A stretch of 64,000 nucleotides of DNA from Novosphingobium sp. ST904. Lineage in GTDB: Bacteria > Pseudomonadota > Alphaproteobacteria > Sphingomonadales > Sphingomonadaceae. Of this stretch, positions 38,472 to 47,009 are shown in pieces (within the stretch, counting starts at the first letter, position 1; every line of letters starts with the position of its first letter). Made by a program: the position numbers and the translations under genes. Where the stretch lies: contig NZ_LGJH01000140.1 of NCBI RefSeq assembly GCF_001298105.1, positions 22,492 to 86,491 on the forward strand. The letters are read 5' to 3'. The notes beneath the pieces are model-generated. The model searched no databases, was not told the origin of the DNA, and saw only the letters and a program-made list of their open reading frames with translations.

Positions 38472-39866
38472 TCAGCCACGTTCGCCAGTGTAGCGCTGCT
38501 GCAACATGTACCATGCCGCGCGCAGGCCCAGGGCATCGCCGCCCTTGGGACGACCCGGCTTCGAAGCGGGGCGCCAGGCGAAAGTATCGAAGTGCGCCCA
38601 GTCGAGCCCCTTGGCCACGAAGCGGTCCATGAACAGCGCCGCGGTGCTGGCTCCGGCGAAGCCGCTGGACCCGGCATTGTTGATGTCGGCAATGTCCGAC
38701 TTCAGGTAATCGCGGTAGCCGTCGTAAAGCGGGAGGCGCCAGCAGGGATCGTCCACGCCGATCCCGGCGTCGAGAATGGCTTGTGCGGTGGCATCCTCGC
38801 GGGCGAACAGGGCTGGCAGGTCCGGCCCTACGGCCACGCGGGCAGCGCCGGTGAGGGTGGCGAAATCGATCACCAGTTCCGGTTCCTTCTCGCTCGCGCG
38901 GGTGAGCGCATCGCCGAGGATCAGGCGGCCTTCGGCATCGGTGTTGCCGATTTCCACGGTGATGCCGGCGCGGCTGCGCAGCACGTCGCCGGGGCGGAAG
39001 GAATTGCCCGAAATGGCGTTTTCGACTGCGGGGATCACGAGGTGGAGGCGCACGGGAAGCCTGGCGCCCATGATGAGGCGCGCCAGGGCGAGGGCATGGG
39101 CAGCGCCGCCCATGTCCTTCTTCATCAGCAGCATGCCCGCGCCCGGCTTGATATCCAGCCCGCCTGAATCGAAGCATACGCCCTTGCCGACGACGGCGAT
39201 CCGGGGATGCTTGGGATCGCCCCATTCGAGTTCGATCAGGCGGGGGGCATGGGCGCGGCCCGCCGCGCGGCCGACGGCATGGACCATCGGGTATTCGCGT
39301 TCGAGCATTTCTCCGCGCGTGATCTTCACCTCCGCGCGGAAGGCCTTGGCGAGCGATTCCGCTTCGGATTCGAGCTGGCCCGGACCCATGTCCTCGGCCG
39401 GGGTGTTGACGAGATCGCGCACGAGTTCGATCGCTTCGGCTTCGGCGATCACCGCGTCGATCGCCTTGACCTCACCGGTGAGGAGAATGCGTGGGCCTTC
39501 CTCGGAAGGATCGGACAGGTAGCGGTCGAAGCTGTACTGACCGGCGATCCAGCCCAGCGCAGCCTTGCCCGGTTCGCCCGAGGCGCGGCGATAGGTTCCG
39601 GCGGGCAGGACTTCAGCCAGCCTGGCAAGGCACCAGGTCGACAGCTTGGCCGGGTCGGCCACGCCAGCGGCGACGAACCAGCCGTCCCCATCGGGCAGGA
39701 TTGCGTGGCTGCCGGCCGCGCCTGCGAACTTCTGCGCTTCCAGCGCGGCGCGCTGTGGAACCGACAGGCCCTTGATGAATTGCTCCAGTCCATCCTTGCC
39801 AATGAGGTGGAGGGCGACGGCCTTCTGGCCGCGATCGGGCTGAATCAATGCGTTCTTGTCGGTCAT
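38472..39866 (-). CDS. Leucyl aminopeptidase family protein (M17)
   Basis: Cytoplasmic di-metal aminopeptidase. 464 residues from ATG 39864-39866 (MTDKNALIQPD); the open frame upstream to 40274 overlaps the divergent lipoprotein gene and is spurious. The N-terminal macro-like domain (1-160) is followed by the M17 catalytic domain: GKGVCFDSGGLDIKPG with metal Lys/Asp, KKDMGGAAHALALA, and the signature NTDAEGRLILGDAL. Conserved DIADINNAGSSGFAGAS near the end. Relatives often sit next to an NlpC/P60-SH3 gene; here only the SH3 part is present. Confidence 0.92.
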   Translation of the reverse strand: MTDKNALIQPDRGQKAVALHLIGKDGLEQFIKGLSVPQRAALEAQKFAGAAGSHAILPDGDGWFVAAGVADPAKLSTWCLARLAEVLPAGTYRRASGEPGKAALGWIAGQYSFDRYLSDPSEEGPRILLTGEVKAIDAVIAEAEAIELVRDLVNTPAEDMGPGQLESEAESLAKAFRAEVKITRGEMLEREYPMVHAVGRAAGRAHAPRLIELEWGDPKHPRIAVVGKGVCFDSGGLDIKPGAGMLLMKKDMGGAAHALALARLIMGARLPVRLHLVIPAVENAISGNSFRPGDVLRSRAGITVEIGNTDAEGRLILGDALTRASEKEPELVIDFATLTGAARVAVGPDLPALFAREDATAQAILDAGIGVDDPCWRLPLYDGYRDYLKSDIADINNAGSSGFAGASTAALFMDRFVAKGLDWAHFDTFAWRPASKPGRPKGGDALGLRAAWYMLQQRYTGERG

Positions 39867-39911
39867 GGCCACATTCTCTAGCCTTCCCGCAAGCATGAGC
39901 CGAGAGGAAAA

Positions 39912-40757
39912 ATGATGCGATTTGGTGCCTGGTGTCTTGTCTCCGCTGCAACGGCTGCCCTGCTCCTGGGCGGGTGCAAGGGTGAGGCGCCGGTTGCCGC
40001 CACCTCGGATGCGGCCTCCGGCGAGGCGATGGCCGAAACCGAAGCCGCTACCGAGCCCGCCGCGCAAGCCAGCGAAGTTCCGGTGGGGGGCGGCCGCGAG
40101 GAGAAGGTGGAGAACGACCTCTACGAGTTCAGCTATTCCTATCCCGATGCGGCGGGCGCGATCCCGGGTCTCAAGGCGAACCTCGACAAGCAGCTGGAAC
40201 AGTCCCGCGCGGATCTTATCGGCAGCGCGAAATCCGGACAGGCGGAATCGAAGCAGAACGACTATCCCTACCATGCCTACAGCTATGGCGAGGACTGGAA
40301 GGTCGTCACCAGCCTGCCGGGCTGGCTATCGCTGTCTTCGGAAATCTATACTTATTCCGGCGGCGCGCACGGCATGACCATCTTCGATACCCTGCTGTGG
40401 GACCGCCAGGCCGAGCAGGCGCGCAAGCCGATCGACCTCTTCACCAGCAAGGAGGTGCTCTCGAAGGCACTGCGCACGCCGTTCTGCGCCGCGCTGGACA
40501 AGGAGCGCGTCAAGCGCCGGGGCGGCCCGATCGACAAGAGCGATGACATGTTCTCCGAGTGCATCGATCCGATCGAGCAGATCGTGATCCTGGGCTCGGC
40601 CAACGGCAGGACATTCGATCGCGTCGGCCTGCTGGTCCCGCCCTACAATGCCGGGCCATATGCCGAGGGCAGCTACGAGGTGACGGTTCCGGTAACGGGC
40701 GCGGTCATGGCGGCGCTCAAGCCGCAGTACCGGTCGAGCTTCTCGGTCGCAAAATGA
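39912..40757 (+). CDS. DUF4163/DUF3298-type lipoprotein
   Basis: 281 residues; start at ATG 39912 (or the next codon, 39915). Lipobox LLLGGC (Cys about 22), a Glu/Ala linker, then a domain with the DUF4163-like start (YEFSYSYPDAAGAIPGL) and the RsiV/DUF3298-like YTYSGGAHGMTIFDTLLWD (about 145-163), ending in a beta-rich ANGRTFDRVGLLVPPYNAG, YAEGSYEVTVPV. Family members (RsiV type) can bind lysozyme or peptidoglycan; here that is only a fold-level analogy. Divergent from the aminopeptidase. Confidence 0.72.
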   Translation: MMRFGAWCLVSAATAALLLGGCKGEAPVAATSDAASGEAMAETEAATEPAAQASEVPVGGGREEKVENDLYEFSYSYPDAAGAIPGLKANLDKQLEQSRADLIGSAKSGQAESKQNDYPYHAYSYGEDWKVVTSLPGWLSLSSEIYTYSGGAHGMTIFDTLLWDRQAEQARKPIDLFTSKEVLSKALRTPFCAALDKERVKRRGGPIDKSDDMFSECIDPIEQIVILGSANGRTFDRVGLLVPPYNAGPYAEGSYEVTVPVTGAVMAALKPQYRSSFSVAK

Positions 40758-40830
40758 GGTGAGGGAAACGCAAATGCGCGAGGTCACGCACGATCTCGCA
40801 ATTTGCGCGTACAATCGTTATGTACCCCTC

Positions 40831-41661
40831 ATGACCGAATACCAGATCGTCGAACCCGGAAGCGAAACCGTCCTGCGTGACGGCACCATCAAGCTGCACG
40901 GCCCCGAGGGCTTCGAGGGCATGCGCAAGGCCGGGCGCCTTGCCGCCATGATCCTCGACGAGATTGCGCCGATGGTGCAGCCCGGCGTGACCACGGCGGC
41001 GATCGACGACAAGGTGCGCGAACTCACGCTCGATGGCGGTGCGGTGCCGGCGACGCTCGGCTACCGGGGCTATGCGCATTCCTGCTGCATCTCGATCAAC
41101 CATGTGGTCTGCCACGGCATTCCGTCGGAAAAGACGATCAAGGACGGCGATATCGTCAATATCGACGTGACCCCGCTGCTCGATGGCTGGCACGGTGACA
41201 CCAGCCGCATGTACCTTGCCGGCGACGTTTCGCTGAAGGCCCGCCGTCTGGTGGACGTGACGTACGAGTGCCTGATGATCGGCATCGAACAGGCCAGGCC
41301 CGGCAACCGGGTGGGTGACATCGGCGCGGCCATCCAGGCCCATGCCGAATCGTTCCGCTATGGCGTCGTGCGGGAATTCTGCGGCCATGGCCTGGGCCGT
41401 TTGTTCCACGATGCGCCGGAAGTGGTCCATGCCGGCCGCCCCGGCACCGGTCCGCTGCTCAAGCCCGGCATGTTCATGACCATCGAGCCGATGATAAATC
41501 TTGGCAAGCCGCCGGTTAAGCTTCTGGCCGATGGCTGGACGGCGGTAACGCGCGACAAGTCGCTTTCAGCGCAGTTCGAGCATTCGATCGGCATTACCGA
41601 GACGGGCTGCGAGATATTCACCACCAGCCTCAAGGGTCTCCACAAGCCCCCCTACGCCTGA
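40831..41661 (+). CDS. map: Methionine aminopeptidase type I
   Basis: Removes initiator Met from nascent proteins. 276 residues from ATG 40831; an earlier in-frame ATG at 40759 is less likely. Five metal ligands are in their family contexts: NIDVTPLLDGWHGDTSRM (two Asp), CGHGLGRLFHDAPEVV (His), TIEPMINLG (Glu) and AQFEHSIGITE (Glu). The N-terminal IKLHGPEGFEGMRKAGRLAA is typical. Confidence 0.96.
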   Translation: MTEYQIVEPGSETVLRDGTIKLHGPEGFEGMRKAGRLAAMILDEIAPMVQPGVTTAAIDDKVRELTLDGGAVPATLGYRGYAHSCCISINHVVCHGIPSEKTIKDGDIVNIDVTPLLDGWHGDTSRMYLAGDVSLKARRLVDVTYECLMIGIEQARPGNRVGDIGAAIQAHAESFRYGVVREFCGHGLGRLFHDAPEVVHAGRPGTGPLLKPGMFMTIEPMINLGKPPVKLLADGWTAVTRDKSLSAQFEHSIGITETGCEIFTTSLKGLHKPPYA

Positions 41662-41780
41662 GCCTCGTCGCCCTCGGGCGGATCGGAGCCGATGAAGTCA
41701 TCGCCCCGGCGCATGTCCGGGGCGTGACCTGACGCCTGCGCCATGACAGCCTCCCGCCCGGAAAAACGGAAGGGAGAGCT

Positions 41781-42830
41781 ATGGCGACCGCGGCGATGGA
41801 CCTGACCGGCGGCGTTCCCGAGGATCGCGAGTATGTCGTGGCGAAAAAGCCCGACGAAGGGCTGCGCGATGCGGTGAACGTCTGGATCGAGGAAGAGAAC
41901 GGCCTTTTCGCCATGCGCATCGGCGTGGAAGCGGTGGGCAATGCCTGGGACCGGCATGAGTTCTGGCTGGACGTCGCCTTTGCCGATGGCCGCCTGCTAT
42001 CCAGGCGCGGCGATGGTGAAACCCATTCGCCCTACGGGGCCGACGGTCGCCCTACCGTGCGCGGAACCGGGCCGGTGCGCTTCGAATGCATCGAGCCGTT
42101 CCGCAAATGGATTGCCACCTACAAGGGGCAGGCTGCCGAGACCTCGGCGCAGCAGGTCATCGACAATCCCGATTTCGAGGAAACCTGCTGGACCGATCTC
42201 GAGATCGCGGTGGAGATGGAGATGGCGGCACCGCCCTGGGTGCCGGGTTCGCTCCTGCCGGAGGCGGCCGCGGCGCTGGGGGGCGAGCAGGGCAGTTTCA
42301 TGAGCCCGCGCTACGAACAGTTGTTCCGTTGCACGGGAACGCTCACTCTCGATGGCGAGACCCGCAGGTTCAACGCCAACGGACTGCGCATCCGTCGCAC
42401 CGGCTTTCGTGCATTTGCCGGGTTCTGGGGGCACTGCTGGCAATCGGCGACATTCCCGGACGGCCGCGCATTCGGCTTCAACATCTATCCCCCGCGCGAG
42501 GATGGCGAACCGAACTACGCGGAAGGATGGATCATCGACGGCGAAGGCGTGCGCGTACCTGCCCGCCCGGTGGAAGTGCCATGGCTTCGCCGCTTCGTGA
42601 CCGGCGACGAGGACGTATCTTTCGTGCTGGAAACGATCGACGGTCGCCGCATCGCGATTGCGGGGCGAACTTTCGTCAACACCCGCTCGCGCGGCGGTTT
42701 CGCCAAGCCGGTGGATTGGCCTGCGGACTTCCCGCTCGTCCAGCAGAGCCATGCATTCTACACCTGGGACGGTGAGCGGACGACCGGGATGATCGAACGA
42801 TCGAGCAAGCCCAGCGTGATGGAGCCTTAG
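41781..42830 (+). CDS. AttH/hydroxyneurosporene-synthase-like protein (DUF7064/DUF7065 type)
   Basis: 349 residues, no signal peptide or TM segment. The architecture is two lipocalin-like halves: beta-rich with GLFAMRIGVEAVGNAWDRHEFW early, PVRFECIEPFRKWIATYKG at the middle and FAGFWGHCWQSATFPDGRAF, FVNTRSRGG late. This is the pattern of AttH-like proteins found in steroid/terpenoid or aromatic-degradation neighbourhoods of sphingomonads. Function unproven. Adjacent to the start of the sugar locus but convergent with it, and ended by a shared terminator, so probably not part of it. Confidence 0.6.
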   Translation: MATAAMDLTGGVPEDREYVVAKKPDEGLRDAVNVWIEEENGLFAMRIGVEAVGNAWDRHEFWLDVAFADGRLLSRRGDGETHSPYGADGRPTVRGTGPVRFECIEPFRKWIATYKGQAAETSAQQVIDNPDFEETCWTDLEIAVEMEMAAPPWVPGSLLPEAAAALGGEQGSFMSPRYEQLFRCTGTLTLDGETRRFNANGLRIRRTGFRAFAGFWGHCWQSATFPDGRAFGFNIYPPREDGEPNYAEGWIIDGEGVRVPARPVEVPWLRRFVTGDEDVSFVLETIDGRRIAIAGRTFVNTRSRGGFAKPVDWPADFPLVQQSHAFYTWDGERTTGMIERSSKPSVMEP

Positions 42831-42834
42831 AAAG

Positions 42835-42870
42835 GCCGCGCGGAGAAGCGTTTCCGCCTCCCCGCGCGGC
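42835..42870. terminator. Bidirectional hairpin between AttH-like gene and lactonase
   Basis: GCCGCGCGG (42835-42843) pairs perfectly with CCGCGCGGC (42862-42870); the inside contains a smaller CGGAGAAGCG...CGCCTCCCCG fold. Lies between convergent genes, 4 nt after one stop and 5 nt before the other. Confidence 0.6.
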
Positions 42871-42875
42871 GGATA

Positions 42876-43730
42876 TCAGCCGAGATAGATGCCCGCGGGA
42901 TTGCCGGTGACGCCGGATTCCACCTCGAACAGCGCGCCGTCGAATTCGGAATCGGGCAGGCCGGTCGCCGCCGAGGTCACGAACATGCGGTCCAGCTTTT
43001 CGCCTGCGAAAGCGATGTTGGTGATGCGCCTGGCCGGAAGCTCGATCGAGCGCTCGCGCGTGCCGTCGGGAGCAAAGCGGCTGATCCGGCCGCCGTCCCA
43101 ATGTGCCGTCCAGAGATAACCTTCGGCGTCCGTGGTCATGCCGTCGGGATAGCCGTCTTCCTCGGAGAAGCGGATGAATTCCTCGCGCGAATGGGCACCG
43201 CTCTCGTCCAGGGCGAAGCGGTAGATCACCCGGCGGCCCGAATCGGCATGGTAGAGCCACTGGCCGCAAGGCGAGAACGCCGGGCCGTTGGGCACGGTAT
43301 AGTCGGTGTCGATCACCTGCCATTCGCCCGAGGGCGAGAGGCGGTAGAGCGAGCCGGTCACTTCTTCCTCTGCCATGTCCATCGTGCCGCACCAGATCGC
43401 GCCGTGGCGGTCGGCCTTACCGTCGTTCATGCGGTTGCCGGGCAGGTGGGGCTCGGGATCGTTACGCTCGGAAATCGTCAACGGATCCAGCGTGATATTG
43501 GCCACGCCGTCCTGGAAGCCGCCGATCAGGCCGCCTTGCGCGCGCGGAGCGACCCAGCCGAGGCGTGCGGGCATATCCCAGCGAGTTACCGTGTTGTCCG
43601 CGAGGCTGAGGCGGTTGAGGGCAGGGGCGAGGATGTCGACCCAGTAGAAGGCATTGTCGCGCTCGCACCAGAGCGCGCCTTCGCCGAGGGTATCGCGCAC
43701 GTCGCGATCGATCTTGCGCCAAAGCGTCAT
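42876..43730 (-). CDS. SMP-30/gluconolactonase-family sugar lactonase
   Basis: Hydrolyses an aldonolactone to the aldonate, second step of oxidative sugar catabolism. 284 residues, six-bladed propeller family: metal Glu in DTLGEGALWCERDNAFYWVD (near residue 18), the Asn ligand in ENRMNDGKADRHGAIWCGTM-type sequence (NRMNDGKADRHG) and the Asp in DGMTTDAEGYLWTAHW. No signal peptide, so cytosolic. Next to the IlvD/Edd dehydratase on the same strand, 133 nt downstream of it; L-arabinonolactone and D-galactonolactone are the expected substrates from context. Confidence 0.88.
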   Translation of the reverse strand: MTLWRKIDRDVRDTLGEGALWCERDNAFYWVDILAPALNRLSLADNTVTRWDMPARLGWVAPRAQGGLIGGFQDGVANITLDPLTISERNDPEPHLPGNRMNDGKADRHGAIWCGTMDMAEEEVTGSLYRLSPSGEWQVIDTDYTVPNGPAFSPCGQWLYHADSGRRVIYRFALDESGAHSREEFIRFSEEDGYPDGMTTDAEGYLWTAHWDGGRISRFAPDGTRERSIELPARRITNIAFAGEKLDRMFVTSAATGLPDSEFDGALFEVESGVTGNPAGIYLG

Positions 43731-43760
43731 GAGAACTCTCCCTATGCTGTGAAAACGGTT

Positions 43761-43813
43761 CGGCCCCCGCCCCCGCCTTTCCCTTGTTCAGGGACAGGCA
43801 GGGGCGGGGGCCG
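43761..43813 (-). repeat. Long GC hairpin between dehydratase and lactonase genes
   Basis: CGGCCCCCGCCCC (43761-43773) and GGGGCGGGGGCCG (43801-43813) are perfect 13-bp arms, with an inner CCCT-TGTTC-AGGG hairpin. It lies 3' of the dehydratase and 5' of the lactonase on the minus strand, with no T-run; it may tune the ratio of the two products by attenuation or mRNA stability. Confidence 0.6.
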
Positions 43814-43863
43814 ATAGGTCATCCGGCGGCTAGGCCGGACAGGATATCAATCGGAGCCAAAAG

Positions 43864-45660
43864 TCAGTGATTGTCGCGCGGCAGGCCCATGGTCTGGGCG
43901 ATGCGCTGGTACTTTTCGGCGCCTTCGAGGATGGCGCCGGTGTTCATCTGGCCGACCACCGAGCGCTGGATTTCCTGCCACGGGGTCTGCGAGGCCGGGT
44001 AGGCGTAGCCGCCCTTGGCTTCGAGAGCGGCGCGGCGGGTCGCCAGTTCCTCGTCGGAGATGAGCACGTCCACGCGGCCCTTCTTGAGGTCCATGCGCAC
44101 GCGGTCACCGGTTTCGAGCAGGGCGAGACCGCCCATCGCCGCCGCTTCGGGCGAGGCGTTGAGGATCGAGGGGCTGCCCGAGGTGCCCGACTGGCGACCG
44201 TCACCGATGCACGGCAGCGAGTGCACGCCTTCGGTGATGAGGTACGAAGGCGGACGCATGTTCACGACTTCGGCTGCACCCGGATAGCCGATCGGGCCGG
44301 CGCCGCGCATGAACAGCAGGGTTTCGGGGGTGATGCCGGTCGCCGGATCGTCGATGCGGTGGTGGTAGTCCTCGGGACCGTCGAACACCACGGCATTGCC
44401 TTCGAAGGCGTCCGGGTCTGCGGGGTTCGAGAGGTAACGGTCGCGGAACTCCTTGGAGATCACGCTGGTCTTCATCACGGCCGCGTCGAACAGGTTGCCC
44501 GACAGCACGAGGAAGCCGGCTTCTTCCACCAGCGGCTGGTCGAAGGGCTTGATGACCTTCTCGTCCTCGATCGTGGCGTCGCGGCAGTTGTCGCCCATGG
44601 TCTGGCCATTGACGGTCATCGCGTCTTCCTTGATCAGCCCCTGGCCGATCAGCTGCGCGACGACGGCGGGTACGCCGCCTGCACGGTAGTAGTCCTCGCC
44701 GAGATATTCGCCGGCGGGCTGCAGGTTCACCAGCAGCGGGATCTTGTGGCCGTAGGTTTCCCAGTCCTTGAGCGGCAGGTCGACACCGATGTGGCGCGCG
44801 ATTGCGGCAAGGTGGATCGGGGCGTTGGTCGAACCGCCGATCGCGGCGTTTACGACGATGGCGTTATGGAACGCGTCGAGCGTCATGATGTCCGAGGGCT
44901 TGAGGTCCTCGTGAACCATGTCGACGATGCGCTTGCCGGTGCGCCATGCGCATTCCTGGCGGTCACGGTAAGGCGCGGGGATCGCGGCCGAACCGGGCAG
45001 CATCATGCCGAGCGCTTCGGCGAGCGAGTTCATCGTCGTCGCCGTGCCCATGGTGTTGCAGTAGCCGGTCGACGGGGCCGACGAGGCGACGAGCTTGATG
45101 AAGCCGTCCGCGTCGAGTTCGCCGGCGGCCATCATCTCGCGGCCCTTCCAGACGATCGTGCCCGAACCGGTACGCTCGCCCTTGTGCCAGCCGTTGAGCA
45201 TCGGGCCGACCGAAAGCGCGATCGCCGGGATGTTCACGGTTGCCGCTGCCATCAGCAGCGCCGGGGTGGTCTTGTCGCAGCCGGTGGTCAGCACCACGCC
45301 GTCGAGCGGGTAGCCGTAGATCGCTTCGACCAGGCCGAGGTAGGCGAGGTTGCGGTCAAGCCCGGCGGTCGGGCGCTTGCCGGTTTCCTGGATCGGGTGG
45401 ACCGGGAATTCCAGCGCGATGCCGCCCGCTTCGCGAATGCCCTCGCGAATGCGCTCGGCCAGCACGATGTGATGGCGGTTGCAGGGCGACAGGTCGCTGC
45501 CGGTCTGGGCGATACCGATGATCGGCTTGCCCGAGCGAAGCTCTTCAAGGCTGATGCCGAAGTTCAGGTAACGCTCCAGGTAGAGCGAGGTCATGTCGAT
45601 GTTGTCGGGATTGTCGAACCAGGCGCGCGAGCGCAGCTTGGGAGCGGTCTTGTCGGTCAT
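43864..45660 (-). CDS. IlvD/Edd-family sugar-acid dehydratase (L-arabinonate or D-xylonate type)
   Basis: Dehydrates an aldonate to the 2-keto-3-deoxy acid using an Fe-S cluster. 598 residues, the length of pentonate dehydratases such as Caulobacter XylD rather than IlvD itself. Motifs: [37 protein letters not shown] (cluster Cys), [20 protein letters not shown] (cluster Cys), [18 protein letters not shown] and [17 protein letters not shown]. The surrounding genes (arabinose-type dehydrogenase, AraD1, arabinosidases) favour L-arabinonate, but sequence alone does not exclude D-xylonate or D-galactonate. Lies 21 nt downstream of the epimerase gene, likely one operon. Confidence 0.9.
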   Translation of the reverse strand: MTDKTAPKLRSRAWFDNPDNIDMTSLYLERYLNFGISLEELRSGKPIIGIAQTGSDLSPCNRHHIVLAERIREGIREAGGIALEFPVHPIQETGKRPTAGLDRNLAYLGLVEAIYGYPLDGVVLTTGCDKTTPALLMAAATVNIPAIALSVGPMLNGWHKGERTGSGTIVWKGREMMAAGELDADGFIKLVASSAPSTGYCNTMGTATTMNSLAEALGMMLPGSAAIPAPYRDRQECAWRTGKRIVDMVHEDLKPSDIMTLDAFHNAIVVNAAIGGSTNAPIHLAAIARHIGVDLPLKDWETYGHKIPLLVNLQPAGEYLGEDYYRAGGVPAVVAQLIGQGLIKEDAMTVNGQTMGDNCRDATIEDEKVIKPFDQPLVEEAGFLVLSGNLFDAAVMKTSVISKEFRDRYLSNPADPDAFEGNAVVFDGPEDYHHRIDDPATGITPETLLFMRGAGPIGYPGAAEVVNMRPPSYLITEGVHSLPCIGDGRQSGTSGSPSILNASPEAAAMGGLALLETGDRVRMDLKKGRVDVLISDEELATRRAALEAKGGYAYPASQTPWQEIQRSVVGQMNTGAILEGAEKYQRIAQTMGLPRDNH

Positions 45661-45681
45661 GGGCGTTCGTTTCTTTTCGGG

Positions 45682-46863
45682 TCAGCGCGAAGAAGTGGAA
45701 ACGCGGTAGATCATGACATGCTTGTAGGGCTTGCCGGGATCGACGCGGGTGGAAGGGAAGTTCGGGTGATTCGGCGAATCCGGGAACTTCTGCGGTTCCA
45801 GTGCGATGCCGTCGCCCATGCGGTAGAGGTGGCCGTTCTTGCCGATGAAGGTGCCGTCCAGGAAGTTGCCGGCGTAGAACTGCACGCCCGGTTCGGTCGT
45901 CAGCAGTTCGAGCACGCGGCCCGAGGCAGGATCTTCGAGGCGGGCGGCCAGTTCGGGAGTCTTGGTCACGCCCTTGTCGAGCGCGAAGTTGTGATCGTAG
46001 CCACGGCCCATGACGATCTGCTCGTCCTTGCCGTCGCGGATGCCTTCGCCGACCAGGCGGGCCTTGCGGAAGTCGAACACGGTGCCGGTTACGTCACGCA
46101 GTTCGCCGGTGGGGATCAGCTTGTCGTTGACCGGGGTGTAGTGGCCGGCCGGGATCGTCAGCAGGCTCTGCAGGGCGTCGCGCGGACTGCCTTCGCCGGC
46201 CATGTTGAAGATGGCGTGATTGGTCATGTTGAGCACGGTCGGCTTGTCGGTGGTCGCTTCGAACACGACTTGCAGGTTGCCCTTCTCGTCAAGCGAGTAG
46301 GTCACCCTGGTCTTCACCGTGCCGGGGTAGCCCGAATCGCCGTCGGGGCTGACGAGCGAGAACACCGCCGTCGCCACCGGGCCGGACTTGATCGATTCGA
46401 CCTTCCAGTTCTGGACGTCGAAGCCCTTGCCGCCGCCGTGCAGCGACTGGCCGTGATCGTTCTGGGGAAGCTGGTAGGTCTTGCCGTCGAGCGTGAACTT
46501 GCCGTCGGCGATGCGGTTGCCGTAGCGGCCGATGGTGGCGCCCCAGTAATTCGGGCGCTTTTCATAGCTGGCGACATCGTCATAGCCGAGCAGGATGTCG
46601 GCCGACTTACCCTCGCGGTCGGGGGCCATCATCTTCCACAGCGTGGCGCCGTAAGTCAGGATCGTCGCCGAGACGCCGTTGGCGGCCTTGAGCGTGACCG
46701 CGCTGACTTGCGTGCCATCGGAAAGTGCGCCCGCCGGAGCCTGCGAGGCATCGGCGGCGAGTGCCGGATTCGAAAGGGAAAGGGCTGCAATGGCCAGGGC
46801 TGGGGCGGATATCGCCGTGCTTACAAACGCCTTGCGCAGTTTCCTCATTGCCCTAGCTCCCAT
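45682..46863 (-). CDS. Secreted aldose 1-epimerase
   Basis: Interconverts alpha and beta anomers of free aldoses. 393 residues with a signal peptide (STAISAPALAIAALSLSNPALA), so it acts in the periplasm. Catalytic His in VLNMTNHAIFNMAGEG, the second His in GRGYDHNFALDK and the general base Glu in TTEPGVQFYAGNFLDG. It would convert sugar released by the secreted hydrolases to the anomer taken by the transporter or dehydrogenase. First gene of the minus-strand operon, divergent from the MFS transporter, with a proposed operator in between. Confidence 0.92.
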   Translation of the reverse strand: MGARAMRKLRKAFVSTAISAPALAIAALSLSNPALAADASQAPAGALSDGTQVSAVTLKAANGVSATILTYGATLWKMMAPDREGKSADILLGYDDVASYEKRPNYWGATIGRYGNRIADGKFTLDGKTYQLPQNDHGQSLHGGGKGFDVQNWKVESIKSGPVATAVFSLVSPDGDSGYPGTVKTRVTYSLDEKGNLQVVFEATTDKPTVLNMTNHAIFNMAGEGSPRDALQSLLTIPAGHYTPVNDKLIPTGELRDVTGTVFDFRKARLVGEGIRDGKDEQIVMGRGYDHNFALDKGVTKTPELAARLEDPASGRVLELLTTEPGVQFYAGNFLDGTFIGKNGHLYRMGDGIALEPQKFPDSPNHPNFPSTRVDPGKPYKHVMIYRVSTSSR

Positions 46864-46930
46864 ATCTTTGTGTAAGTCGATTCTGCATCTTGGTTTCCGA
46901 CGCGGCCCATTGACGACGCCGTGTCGCGCA

Positions 46931-46945
46931 TATAGTCCGACAAAT
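46931..46945. promoter_or_regulatory. Candidate GntR/FadR-type operator, site 1
   Basis: TATAGTCCGACAAAT. It matches the odd palindrome ATTAGTC-N-GACTAAT at 11 of the 14 arm positions. It lies in the divergent region between the aldose epimerase (start 46863) and the sugar transporter (start 47010), where it could control both. The same motif recurs at 49279, 58659 and 58675. Confidence 0.55.
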
Positions 46946-47009
46946 AGAAAGAGCGCAAGCCGGTTTGCCGCAGGGCACGGCGCGGTTCTCTGGTAAAGAG
47001 AGGATAGTC

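Noticed and set aside
41652..41744. Possible 30-residue minus-strand protein (MAQASGHAPDMRRGDDF...) between map and the AttH-like gene
   Set aside because: Too short to support, overlaps the 3' end of map, and no clear ribosome site or family.
43867..46875. Long plus-strand open frame (about 1000 codons)
   Set aside because: Antisense to the IlvD/Edd dehydratase and aldose epimerase, whose motifs are intact; same GC artefact.
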